Shown here: in pieces, positions 17,026 to 23,198 of the stretch
How positions within the stretch are numbered: the stretch's first letter is position 1
How the letters are laid out: every line of letters begins with the position of its first letter
Origin: CAYJRR01 sp964372275 [NCBI: uncultured bacterium]
Lineage (GTDB): Bacteria; CAYJRR01
DNA length: 23,864 nt
Reading direction: 5' to 3'
Assembly (NCBI GenBank): GCA_964372275.1
Contig: CAYJRR010000011.1
Span: 9,579-33,442 of the forward strand
Position numbers and translations under genes: made by a program
The notes under the pieces: model-generated
Seen by the model: only the letters and a program-made list of their open reading frames with translations
Databases searched by the model: none
What the model was told of the DNA's origin: nothing

Positions 17026-17582
17026 ACGTGCCGAGCCACCACACGCCCGGGGGGAAGACCCCCGATCCTCCGCGGCCGGCGGTGTGGGAAACGGAGACGC
17101 GCTCGGCGGCGGAGACGGTGGCGCTGGGGGAGCGTATCGGGCGGATGGCGCAACCGGGATGGGTGCTGGCCCTGACCGGCGATCTGGGGGCCGGGAAGAC
17201 GACCTTCACCCGGGGTCTCGCGGCCGGAGCGGGGGCCGATCCCCGGGAAGTCACCAGCCCCACCTTCGTCTTCCTGCACCGCTACGCGGGACGGATTCCC
17301 GTCTACCATCTCGACCTCTACCGGGTGGAGGGGGCGGAGGCGGCGCGAGGTCTCGGGGTGGACGAGTTCGTGGGGGGGGACGGCGTGGCGGTGGTGGAGT
17401 GGTCCGAGCGGGCGCCCGAGCTCTTGCCGCCGGCGCGTCTGGAGATCGAGCTCACGATCCTGACTGGCGAAAGACGACGGATCACGCTACGAACCGTCGG
17501 AGAGGGGCCCGGGGAGGTCCCCGGCGGAGCCCGAACGGGCGGACGCGGCTGGCAGGATCTTCTCCGGGAGCTATGGCACTGA
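17022..17582 (+). CDS. tsaE: tRNA threonylcarbamoyladenosine biosynthesis ATPase TsaE
   Basis: TsaE is the P-loop ATPase that works with TsaB and TsaD to install t6A37 on tRNAs reading ANN codons. The 186-aa protein has Walker [10 protein letters not shown] (53-61), TSPTF (78-82), YHLDLYR (95-101), and VVEWSER near the C-terminus, all family hallmarks. The ~25-residue N-terminal stretch and ~25-residue tail ([11 protein letters not shown]) are additions to the usual ~150 aa. ATG 17022 overlaps the livF stop (ATGA); GTG 17028 is possible too. The end overlaps lysC by ten bases. Neither tsaB nor tsaD is in the window. Confidence 0.92.
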   Translation: MNVPSHHTPGGKTPDPPRPAVWETETRSAAETVALGERIGRMAQPGWVLALTGDLGAGKTTFTRGLAAGAGADPREVTSPTFVFLHRYAGRIPVYHLDLYRVEGAEAARGLGVDEFVGGDGVAVVEWSERAPELLPPARLEIELTILTGERRRITLRTVGEGPGEVPGGARTGGRGWQDLLRELWH

Positions 17583-18844
17583 TCGTCCAGAAATACGGCG
17601 GCTCGAGCATGGGGTCGCTCGACCGGATCAAGCTGGTCGCCAAGCGGGTGGCGAAGACCAAGGCGCGCGGACACGACCTGCTCGTCGTCGTCTCGGCGAT
17701 GAGCGGCGAGACCGACCGCCTGATCAAGCTGGCGAAGGGGATCGTGGAGCATCCCGACGGCCGCGAGTACGACGCGCTGGTGTCGACCGGCGAGAACGTT
17801 TCGACCGCGCTGCTGGCGATGACCTTGAACGCGATGAAGCGCCCGGCGATCAGCTTCGCCGCCCACCAGGTGAAGATCCTCACCGACTCGGTGCACGCCA
17901 AAGCGCGGATCGAGTCGATCGACTCGACCCGGATCCGGGCCGAGTTCGAGCGGGGGCGGATCGTCGTGGTCGCGGGCTTCCAGGGGGTCGACGAGAAAGG
18001 GGACGTCACCACCCTCGGGCGCGGCGGCAGCGATACCACGGCGGTGGCGATCGCGTCGGCTCTCAAGGCCGACGTCTGCGAGATCTACACCGACGTGGAC
18101 GGGGTCTACACCGCCGACCCGCGGATCGTCCCGGAGGCGCGCAAGCTCAAGCGCGTCGCCTACGAGGAGATGCTGGAGATGGCCTCGCTCGGGGCCAAAG
18201 TGCTCCAGATCCGCTCGGTGGAGTTCGCCGCCAAGTACGGCGTCGACCTCCGCTGCCGCTCCACCTTCAGCAACGATCCGGGAACGCTCGTCTGCAAAGA
18301 GGACCGCAGCATGGAAAAGGAAGTCGTCTCCGGCGTCACCTACAACAAGGACGAGGCGAAGATCTCGATCCGCCACATCCCCGACTCTCCCGGGATCGCG
18401 TCGAAGATCTTCACGCCGATCGGCGAAGCGAACATCAACGTCGACATGATCATCCAGAACGTGTCGAAAGAGGGGTTCACCGACCTGACGTTCACGGTGC
18501 CGAAGTCGGACCTCTGGCAGGCGCTCCGGATCGTGAAATCGACCGCCAAGCAGATCGGGGCGCGCGGCGTGGTCGGCGACGCCAACGTGGCGAAGGTCTC
18601 GGTCGTCGGCGTCGGGATGCGCAGCCACTCCGGCGTGGCGACGACGATGTTCTCGGCGCTGGCCGGGGAGGGGATCAACATCCAGATGATCTCCACCTCC
18701 GAAATCAAGATCTCCTGCGTGATCGAGGAGAAGTACACCGAGCTGGCGGTGCGGGTGCTGCACGACGCGTTCAAGCTGAGCCAGCCGCGCGCCGACGCGG
18801 TGGAGGCCAAGCAACCCAAGGCAAAGGTCCAGCGGACGAGTTGA
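17573..18844 (+). CDS. lysC: Aspartate kinase
   Basis: LysC phosphorylates aspartate, opening the pathway to lysine, threonine, methionine and diaminopimelate. The 423-aa product is a monofunctional class with an N-terminal amino-acid kinase domain (about 1-235) and two C-terminal ACT regulatory domains (about 265-335 and 345-412). Visible motifs are [11 protein letters not shown] (5-15; many homologues have KFGGTSV), [14 protein letters not shown] (71-74), [12 protein letters not shown] and [17 protein letters not shown]. The ACT domains imply feedback inhibition by lysine and/or threonine. ATG 17573 begins the conserved N-terminus, lies inside the 3' end of tsaE, and is preceded by GGGAG very close by. 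No lysine riboswitch is present, since there is no leader. Confidence 0.95.
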   Translation: MALIVQKYGGSSMGSLDRIKLVAKRVAKTKARGHDLLVVVSAMSGETDRLIKLAKGIVEHPDGREYDALVSTGENVSTALLAMTLNAMKRPAISFAAHQVKILTDSVHAKARIESIDSTRIRAEFERGRIVVVAGFQGVDEKGDVTTLGRGGSDTTAVAIASALKADVCEIYTDVDGVYTADPRIVPEARKLKRVAYEEMLEMASLGAKVLQIRSVEFAAKYGVDLRCRSTFSNDPGTLVCKEDRSMEKEVVSGVTYNKDEAKISIRHIPDSPGIASKIFTPIGEANINVDMIIQNVSKEGFTDLTFTVPKSDLWQALRIVKSTAKQIGARGVVGDANVAKVSVVGVGMRSHSGVATTMFSALAGEGINIQMISTSEIKISCVIEEKYTELAVRVLHDAFKLSQPRADAVEAKQPKAKVQRTS

Positions 18845-18905
18845 CCGCCGGGGCGCATCGAGCGTCCCGCGTAGTACCCGGTACGACCTGTCCCGACCTG
18901 CGGCA

Positions 18906-18968
18906 ATGCCGTCGCGCCGGATCGGCAAGCTCGCGGAATTGCGTGCGGCGGAGCGTGCCGTGGCGTGA
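18906..18968 (+). CDS. Possible 20-codon leader ORF before the beta-propeller lipoprotein
   Basis: An ATG at 18906 opens a 20-residue arginine/alanine-rich frame whose TGA overlaps the GTG at 18965 (GTGA). It could couple translation to the next gene. It has no ribosome binding site and such frames are common in GC-rich DNA. The rest of the 120-nt gap after lysC holds a -10-like TAGTAC (18872-18877) without a correctly spaced -35. Confidence 0.12.
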   Translation: MPSRRIGKLAELRAAERAVA

Positions 18969-20422
18969 TCCGCTTCTTGCACTCGACCGACGGCATGGGA
19001 CGAGCGGCGGATGGCGAGCGGCATGAAGGGCGAACGTCCCGGCGGCGTCGTGTCGCCGTCGTCGCGGCCTTGGTGGCAGCCACGTGCGGCAAACCGACGA
19101 TTCGCGATCTGGGCGGGGAGGGGGGGCACTCGTCGGCGATCGATCCCGCGCCGACGATCCGCTTTCCGGCCGAGACCGACAGCAACAGCCCCGCCCACTG
19201 GATCGACGGTCGGCTGATTGTCTTCAACTCGGTCGACAACGCCCACCCGGAGCCGCAGGGATGGGTGCCGCAGCGGAGCACCGGGGACTCGCTGGAAGAT
19301 CTCGCAGAACCGGTGCACGTCCGCTACCTCGGCGATCGCTTCGACGGTGTCACCGAGGGCCGGCAGTGGCTCGAGGCGACCTGGAAGGACGAGGCGACCG
19401 GGATCCTCTACGGCTGGTACCACAACGAGCCGTGGGGCCTCTGCCCGGGAAAGCCGCTGACGGCGCCGCGCATCGGCGCGGTGCGCTCGTTCGACGACGG
19501 ACTTTCGTTCGAAGACCTGGGGCTCATCCTCGAAGCCCCCTCCGGAACGCTGCGCTGCAACACGCAGAACGGCTACTTCGCCGGCGGGAACGGCGACTTC
19601 TCGGTGATGCTCGATCCGGCGGAGGAGTACCTCTACTTCGTCTTCAGCGCCTACGCCGGTCCCGTCCACCGGCAGGGGATCTCGCTGGCGTGGATGCGCT
19701 GGTCCGACCGGAACGCTCCGCAGGGGAAGGTCTACAAGTGGAACGACGGCGATTGGCTTTCGCCGGGCCGGCGCGGGCTCGCGTCGCCGATCTTCCCGGC
19801 ACGGTCCGACTGGGGCGGACCGAACCCCGACGTCTTCTGGGGACCGTCGATCCACTGGAACGCGTACCTTGAGCAGTACGTGATCCTGATGAACCGCGCC
19901 GTCTCGTCGGCGTGGGACCAGGACGGGATCTACGCCAGCTTCGGCTCGAGCCTCGACGATCCGCACGGCTGGAGTGTTCCGGAGAAGGTCTTCGCCGCGC
20001 GCGCCGGGGATGACTGGTATCCGCAGGTCTTCGGGCTGGAGGAGGGCGGCACCGACAAACGGGCCGGGCGGGTGGCGCGCCTCTTCGTCCGGGGCGAATC
20101 GGCCTGGACGATCGACTTCGCCACGCTCCGCGCCCAGCTCGTCGGCGAGGTGCGGATCGCGGGGGCGCCGGTCGGCGGCCTCTACGTCTCCGCGTGGGGT
20201 CACGACCGGGGCGACTTCTTCGTCACCCACACCGATCCGCAGGGGAGGTTCCGGCTCAAGGGGCTGGTCCCCGACTCCCTCTACAACGTGGCGATCAACG
20301 TGCTGTGGACCCCGAACGGATACCAGCCGGTCGACCCCACACACGACGTCGCCATTCGCAACGACGTCGCCCTCGTCGCCGGCCCGGATTGGGCCCGCGT
20401 CGACATCGAGCTGGCGCGATAG
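18965..20422 (+). CDS. Predicted secreted beta-propeller lipoprotein with C-terminal carboxypeptidase-regulatory-like domain
   Basis: This 485-aa protein has a basic, arginine-rich N-terminus and then a lipoprotein signal ending VAATC, lipidation expected at Cys41 counted from GTG 18965. ATG 18995 is an equally credible start and gives 475 aa. GGAG at 18950-18953 supports the GTG. The body (about 65-395) contains repeated strand-like units with paired aromatics and acidic residues: WIDGRLIVFNS, GILYGWYHNEPW, SFDDGLSFEDLG, GGNGDFSVMLDP, and FWGPSIHWNAYLEQYVILMN. This suits a five-bladed propeller of the glycosidase/DUF4185-like kind. Residues ~400-485 resemble a carboxypeptidase-regulatory beta-sandwich (GEVRIAGAPVGGLYVSAW, DPQGRFRLKGLVPDSLY). 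A glycan-binding or glycan-hydrolysing role on the cell surface is possible but not shown. Confidence 0.75.
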   Translation: MIRFLHSTDGMGRAADGERHEGRTSRRRRVAVVAALVAATCGKPTIRDLGGEGGHSSAIDPAPTIRFPAETDSNSPAHWIDGRLIVFNSVDNAHPEPQGWVPQRSTGDSLEDLAEPVHVRYLGDRFDGVTEGRQWLEATWKDEATGILYGWYHNEPWGLCPGKPLTAPRIGAVRSFDDGLSFEDLGLILEAPSGTLRCNTQNGYFAGGNGDFSVMLDPAEEYLYFVFSAYAGPVHRQGISLAWMRWSDRNAPQGKVYKWNDGDWLSPGRRGLASPIFPARSDWGGPNPDVFWGPSIHWNAYLEQYVILMNRAVSSAWDQDGIYASFGSSLDDPHGWSVPEKVFAARAGDDWYPQVFGLEEGGTDKRAGRVARLFVRGESAWTIDFATLRAQLVGEVRIAGAPVGGLYVSAWGHDRGDFFVTHTDPQGRFRLKGLVPDSLYNVAINVLWTPNGYQPVDPTHDVAIRNDVALVAGPDWARVDIELAR

Positions 20423-20521
20423 GGAGCGGCGTCCGCCTCCGTCCGCGCCGTTTGTCGGCGTGGACATCTCGATCGGGCCGATCTGTGCGCGCCATCACAA
20501 CAAAGACCCATGTGCACGGGA

Positions 20522-20551
20522 TTGCTCATTTTCTTCCCGTAGAATGAGCAA
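20522..20551 (+). promoter_or_regulatory. Perfect 9-bp inverted repeat, likely operator, overlapping a -10 element
   Basis: TTGCTCATT (20522-20530) and AATGAGCAA (20543-20551) are perfect reverse complements separated by 12 nt. The half-site centres are 21 bp apart, two helical turns, as for a dimeric repressor or activator. TAGAAT (20540-20545), five of six matches to the -10 consensus, overlaps the right arm. No -35 fits at 16-18 nt, which would suit an activator-dependent promoter. The start of transcription would fall near 20552, ahead of GGGAGGG and the ATG at 20585. An RNA hairpin is the alternative reading. The flanking 20423-20584 gap holds no gene. Confidence 0.55.
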
Positions 20552-20584
20552 CAGATCGTCGCGGAGCGGACGTGGGAGGGTGAC

Positions 20585-21142
20585 ATGGCGAGCCGATCGG
20601 TGGGGGCGTGGGCGATGGCGTCGATGATCGTCGCCGCGGCCGGCTGCGGTGGCGGAGGCCCCGCGAAGCAGATGGATCCGGAGGAGTTCGTCGACTGGCT
20701 GGGGGAGGTCTTCGGGGGAGGCGGAGGTGGGGGTGGTGACGACGACGACACGCCCGAGGAGATCGGCGACTCGCCGCTCGATACGACATTCGACAACGTT
20801 CGCGAGGCGTTCGCATTGTACGACTGCACCAACGCCGCTTGCCATTCGTCGGTATCGGCCGGTGGACTGTTCCTTGGCGTGAAGCCCGGGGAGACCGAGG
20901 ACGAGGCGACCAGGACGCTCGTATACCAAAGCTTGATGGAAGGTGGCTTGATCGAGCAGGCAGGAAATGGCGAGGTCGTCGACCTCGAGGTTCCCGAGGC
21001 CAGCACGATTCTCACCAAGGCGACCGGCTTGGACCGGTTCGGAAACTCCGTCCCGCACGCAGGCGGCGCGCTCTGGACCCAGGCGGATGACGCCTACCTA
21101 CTGGTGCTGGCCTGGATCGAAGCCGGTGCGCCGATGGATTGA
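20585..21142 (+). CDS. Haem-motif (CX4CH) lipoprotein, cytochrome c-like
   Basis: This 185-aa protein is a lipoprotein: signal peptide 1-20, lipobox AAGC, lipidation at Cys21. An acidic segment and a run of eight glycines and four aspartates (about 44-55) form a flexible spacer. The globular part has FDNVREAFALYDCTNAACHSS with Cys81, Cys86 and His87 (CX4CH). This is a spaced variant of CXXCH seen in many myxobacterial lipoproteins with a cytochrome-c-like fold. The C-terminal AWIEAGAP resembles the closing helix of such domains. Whether haem is bound is uncertain: no distal methionine is obvious, and a structural disulfide is possible. GGGAGGG four bases before the ATG fixes the start. The upstream inverted repeat suggests it is specifically regulated. 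Confidence 0.75.
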   Translation: MASRSVGAWAMASMIVAAAGCGGGGPAKQMDPEEFVDWLGEVFGGGGGGGGDDDDTPEEIGDSPLDTTFDNVREAFALYDCTNAACHSSVSAGGLFLGVKPGETEDEATRTLVYQSLMEGGLIEQAGNGEVVDLEVPEASTILTKATGLDRFGNSVPHAGGALWTQADDAYLLVLAWIEAGAPMD

Positions 21143-21188
21143 CGACCTCCAGGCGGCCCGGGACCGATCGTCGCTCGAGGAGTACCCA

Positions 21189-21217
21189 CGGCCGGCCCGA
21201 AAACCTCGGGCCGGCCG
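21189..21217. terminator. 12-bp perfect hairpin between convergent transcription units
   Basis: CGGCCGGCCCGA (21189-21200) and TCGGGCCGGCCG (21206-21217) pair perfectly around the loop AAACC. It lies 46 nt after the stop of the haem lipoprotein and 13 nt beyond the 3' end of the minus-strand tRNA gene, where a bidirectional terminator is expected. Neither side has a U-tract, so it would be a GC-type or Rho-assisted terminator. Confidence 0.65.
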
Positions 21218-21230
21218 CTCACGTGTCGGG

Positions 21231-21303
21231 TGGAGGACAACGGATTCGAACCGTCGACCCCTACGTTGCGAACGTAGTGCTCTACCAACTGAGCTAGTCC
21301 CCC
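21231..21303 (-). tRNA. tRNA-Ala (anticodon CGC)
   Basis: The minus strand folds into a complete 73-nt cloverleaf. The acceptor stem GGGGGAC/GTCCTCC includes the G3:U70 pair that is the alanine identity signal. The D arm is GCTC/GAGC. The anticodon stem is CTACG/CGTAG with loop TTCGCAA, giving anticodon CGC for GCG codons, which are very frequent in this DNA. The variable loop is GGGTC. The T arm is GACGG/CCGTT with loop TTCGAAT. The discriminator is A and the genome continues CCC, so CCA is not encoded and must be added. Confidence 0.97.
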
Positions 21304-21319
21304 GTTGGGGCAGCGCGGG

Positions 21320-21348
21320 ATTCTGGGGGGAGGCTGCCCGGAAATCAA
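21320..21348 (-). promoter_or_regulatory. Sigma70-type promoter of the tRNA-Ala gene
   Basis: On the minus strand TTGATT (complement of 21343-21348) and CAGAAT (complement of 21320-21325) are exactly 17 nt apart, each matching consensus at four positions. Transcription would begin about ten bases before the mature tRNA 5' end, as is usual for tRNA genes. Confidence 0.65.
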
Positions 21349-21351
21349 GCT

Positions 21352-21426
21352 CCCGTCGGTTCGGATCGGATTCCGACCGGTCACGGGTACCGGTACCGAT
21401 ACCGTAACGGGTTCGGATCCGACGGG
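21352..21426. repeat. Nested palindromic repeat cluster
   Basis: Outer arms CCCGTCGG (21352-21359) and CCGACGGG (21419-21426) are perfect reverse complements. GGTTCGGATC occurs twice in direct orientation (21358-21367 and 21410-21419). The centre is a series of GGTACC-type repeats (21388-21402) flanked by further complementary bases. The cluster starts one base after the stop codon of the minus-strand zinc-ribbon gene, so it may act as its terminator, or it may be a REP-like interspersed element. Confidence 0.55.
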
Positions 21427-21660
21427 TCACCACCCGAAGTACGCGGCGCCGATGCGGATCGCGGAGTAGGTGGCCGCGGCCAGGAAGGCGGCGATCGCCA
21501 GGCAGCCGAGGTACGCCGGCCACCGCTCGGTCCATGCGTAGGCGATCTCCTCCGAACCGCAGCGCGGGCAGGCCAGCGCCCGCTCGATCCCGGCGGGATA
21601 CCAGGCGTAGCCGCAGGCGCGGCATCGGTTCTTCTCCGGATCGGTCTTGCGCGCCGTCAC
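21427..21660 (-). CDS. Small zinc-ribbon membrane protein
   Basis: This 77-aa protein has a four-cysteine zinc ribbon at about 13-34 (CRACGYAW then CPRCGS) and a single C-terminal membrane helix (about 49-70). It would be anchored in the inner membrane with the ribbon probably cytoplasmic. The start is GTG at 21660; it overlaps the stop of the preceding argE gene (GTGA), so it is coupled to it. I know no specific function; such proteins are often annotated only as zinc-ribbon domain proteins. A structured repeat follows directly after its stop. Confidence 0.75.
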   Translation of the reverse strand: MTARKTDPEKNRCRACGYAWYPAGIERALACPRCGSEEIAYAWTERWPAYLGCLAIAAFLAAATYSAIRIGAAYFGW

Positions 21661-22817
21661 CCGTCGATGCAGAAGCGGCGGATCGCGTTGCGGAAGATCT
21701 CGACGGCGCGCCCGAGCTCGAGCACGGGGACGAACTCCCCGGTCCGGTGCGCCACCTTGATGTCACCGGGCCCGCAGACGACCGTCTCGGCCCCCAGCGC
21801 CGTCAGTTGCGGCGCCTCGGTGCCGAACGAGACGGTCTCCGCCGGGCGCCCGGTCGCCTCTTCGAGGAAGGTGACGATCGGGCTGTCGGCGGGGGTCATC
21901 ACGCCCCGGTCCCGGCGGGTGAACTCCAGCTCGCACTCGAACGTGGGATCTTCGCGGTGGAGCGACTCGGCCGCGGCGGCGATCCGCTCGTAAACCGCCT
22001 CCACCGGCTGGCCGGGGATCGGGCGCCACTCGACGACGAACCGGCAGCTTCCGGGGATCACGTTTTTGGCGCGCCCCCCCTCGATCCGGCCGACGTTGAC
22101 CGTGGTGTACGGCGGCGCAAAGAGCGGGTCGGTCTCGTCGCGAAGCCGGTTCGCCTCCGCCTCGATCCGGGACAGGAGACGCGCCCCGTGGAAGATCGCG
22201 TTCACCCCCACCTCGGGGTAGGCGGAGTGCCCCTCCTTCCCGACGACCTCCACCTCCGCGGTGCAGTACCCCTTGTGCCCGCGGATCGGCACGAGCGACG
22301 TCGGCTCGCCGACGATGGCGTACGACGGGCGCAGGTCGTTCGACTCGCCGAGCCGCTTGGCGCCGAGGCAGCCGACCTCCTCGTCGTGGGTGAAGACCAG
22401 CGTGAGGGGTCGTCGCAGGCGCCGCAGGTCGGTCGCTTCGACCGCGGCCAGCACCGCGGCGATGAACCCCTTGGTGTCGGCGGCCCCGCGCGCGTACAGG
22501 CGCCCGTCGCGCTCGGTCAGCGTGAGCGCCTCCTTCCAGGCCGGGTCGAACGGGACGGTGTCGGTGTGACCGACGAAGGCCAAGCCCCCGGCCCCGGCCT
22601 CGACGACGCGCGGGCGCGCGACCCCGTCGCTCCCCGGTCCGGCCGCGCAGATCAGGTTCGCCTTCTGCACGCCGTGCGCGTCGGTGATCGTGTCGACCTT
22701 GATTCCGAGCCCGAGCGACCTAGCCTCCCGGGCGAGCTCGTCGATCAGCGGCAGGTTCGAGCGGTGGCTCGTCGTGTCGAACGAGACGAGATGGGCCAGG
22801 TGCTTTGCTGCGCGCAT
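21657..22817 (-). CDS. argE: M20-family deacetylase, probably acetylornithine deacetylase ArgE
   Basis: ArgE removes the acetyl group from N2-acetylornithine in the linear arginine pathway. The 386-aa protein has the complete di-zinc site: His84 and Asp86 in GHTDTVP, Asp114 in ADTKG, Glu146/Glu147 in HDEEVG, a Glu in GEPT (about 171), and His357 in KVAHRTGEF. The lid domain (about 180-295) carries GHKGYCTAEVEVVGKEGHSAYP. The FGTEAPQL and CGPGDIKVAHRTGEFV segments favour ArgE over succinyl-diaminopimelate desuccinylase, but a related acyl-amino-acid hydrolase is not excluded. ATG 22817 lies 15 nt after the stop of the upstream minus-strand gene and has no ribosome binding site on its own strand, suggesting reinitiation. 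Confidence 0.85.
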   Translation of the reverse strand: MRAAKHLAHLVSFDTTSHRSNLPLIDELAREARSLGLGIKVDTITDAHGVQKANLICAAGPGSDGVARPRVVEAGAGGLAFVGHTDTVPFDPAWKEALTLTERDGRLYARGAADTKGFIAAVLAAVEATDLRRLRRPLTLVFTHDEEVGCLGAKRLGESNDLRPSYAIVGEPTSLVPIRGHKGYCTAEVEVVGKEGHSAYPEVGVNAIFHGARLLSRIEAEANRLRDETDPLFAPPYTTVNVGRIEGGRAKNVIPGSCRFVVEWRPIPGQPVEAVYERIAAAAESLHREDPTFECELEFTRRDRGVMTPADSPIVTFLEEATGRPAETVSFGTEAPQLTALGAETVVCGPGDIKVAHRTGEFVPVLELGRAVEIFRNAIRRFCIDG

Positions 22818-22832
22818 GAGCCCAGGAGGTTC

Positions 22833-23198
22833 TTACGATCCGGAGGACTTCTTGCCCAGGCCGTGTCCCGAGGCCGCGCCCCGCGTTCCGCTTCGCCCGC
22901 GCGACCGAGCCGGCGGCGGCACGGCGGGGAGCGGCTCCCCGTCCGCGACGCCGGGGATCTCGTGCGTGGCCGGGTCCGGACGGCCAGAGTCGGCGTCGTC
23001 GGCCAGAACGGTCCAGGCGAGACGGTCGTAGACCGAACGGAAGAAGGCGTCGACGGAGGCGTCCGGGCGGCCTTTGGGGCCGAGGCGATCCTTCATAAAG
23101 GTAAGGTATCGTGCGGCGCGTTCGTTGTAGAAGAAATGTGTGAGGCGCAAGAGGGGCCTGGACAAGGGCAGCGGAATCGGTTCAAGGAAGAGGGTCAT
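22833..23198 (-). CDS. Small hypothetical protein upstream of argE
   Basis: I do not recognise this 121-aa protein. Its first two-thirds look like a real cytoplasmic polypeptide with helical, aromatic-rich segments (HFFYNERAARYLTFMKDRL, then VDAFFRSVYDRLAWTVLADD). The last ~45 residues are low complexity, rich in Pro, Arg, Gly and Ser. The longest sensible start, ATG at 23198, shares the CATG with the divergent dehydrogenase start. An internal ATG at 23096 would give 87 aa and leave room for promoters. It precedes argE by 15 nt, so it is probably the first gene of an argE/zinc-ribbon operon. Existence is supported by codon pattern and packing, not by homology. Confidence 0.5.
   Translation of the reverse strand: MTLFLEPIPLPLSRPLLRLTHFFYNERAARYLTFMKDRLGPKGRPDASVDAFFRSVYDRLAWTVLADDADSGRPDPATHEIPGVADGEPLPAVPPPARSRGRSGTRGAASGHGLGKKSSGS

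Noticed and set aside
17573-17600. Lysine riboswitch or attenuator before lysC
   Set aside because: lysC overlaps tsaE by ten bases, leaving no leader.
18872-18887. Promoter after lysC (TTGACC at 18841 and TAGTAC at 18872)
   Set aside because: The spacer would be 25 nt, far from the 16-18 nt needed.
17318-20467. 1049-residue open frame on the minus strand
   Set aside because: Antisense to tsaE, lysC and the propeller lipoprotein; composition is that of a shadow frame.
22824-22829. AGGAGG on the plus strand near the argE start
   Set aside because: No plus-strand start codon with a credible gene follows at the right distance; it is on the wrong strand to serve argE.
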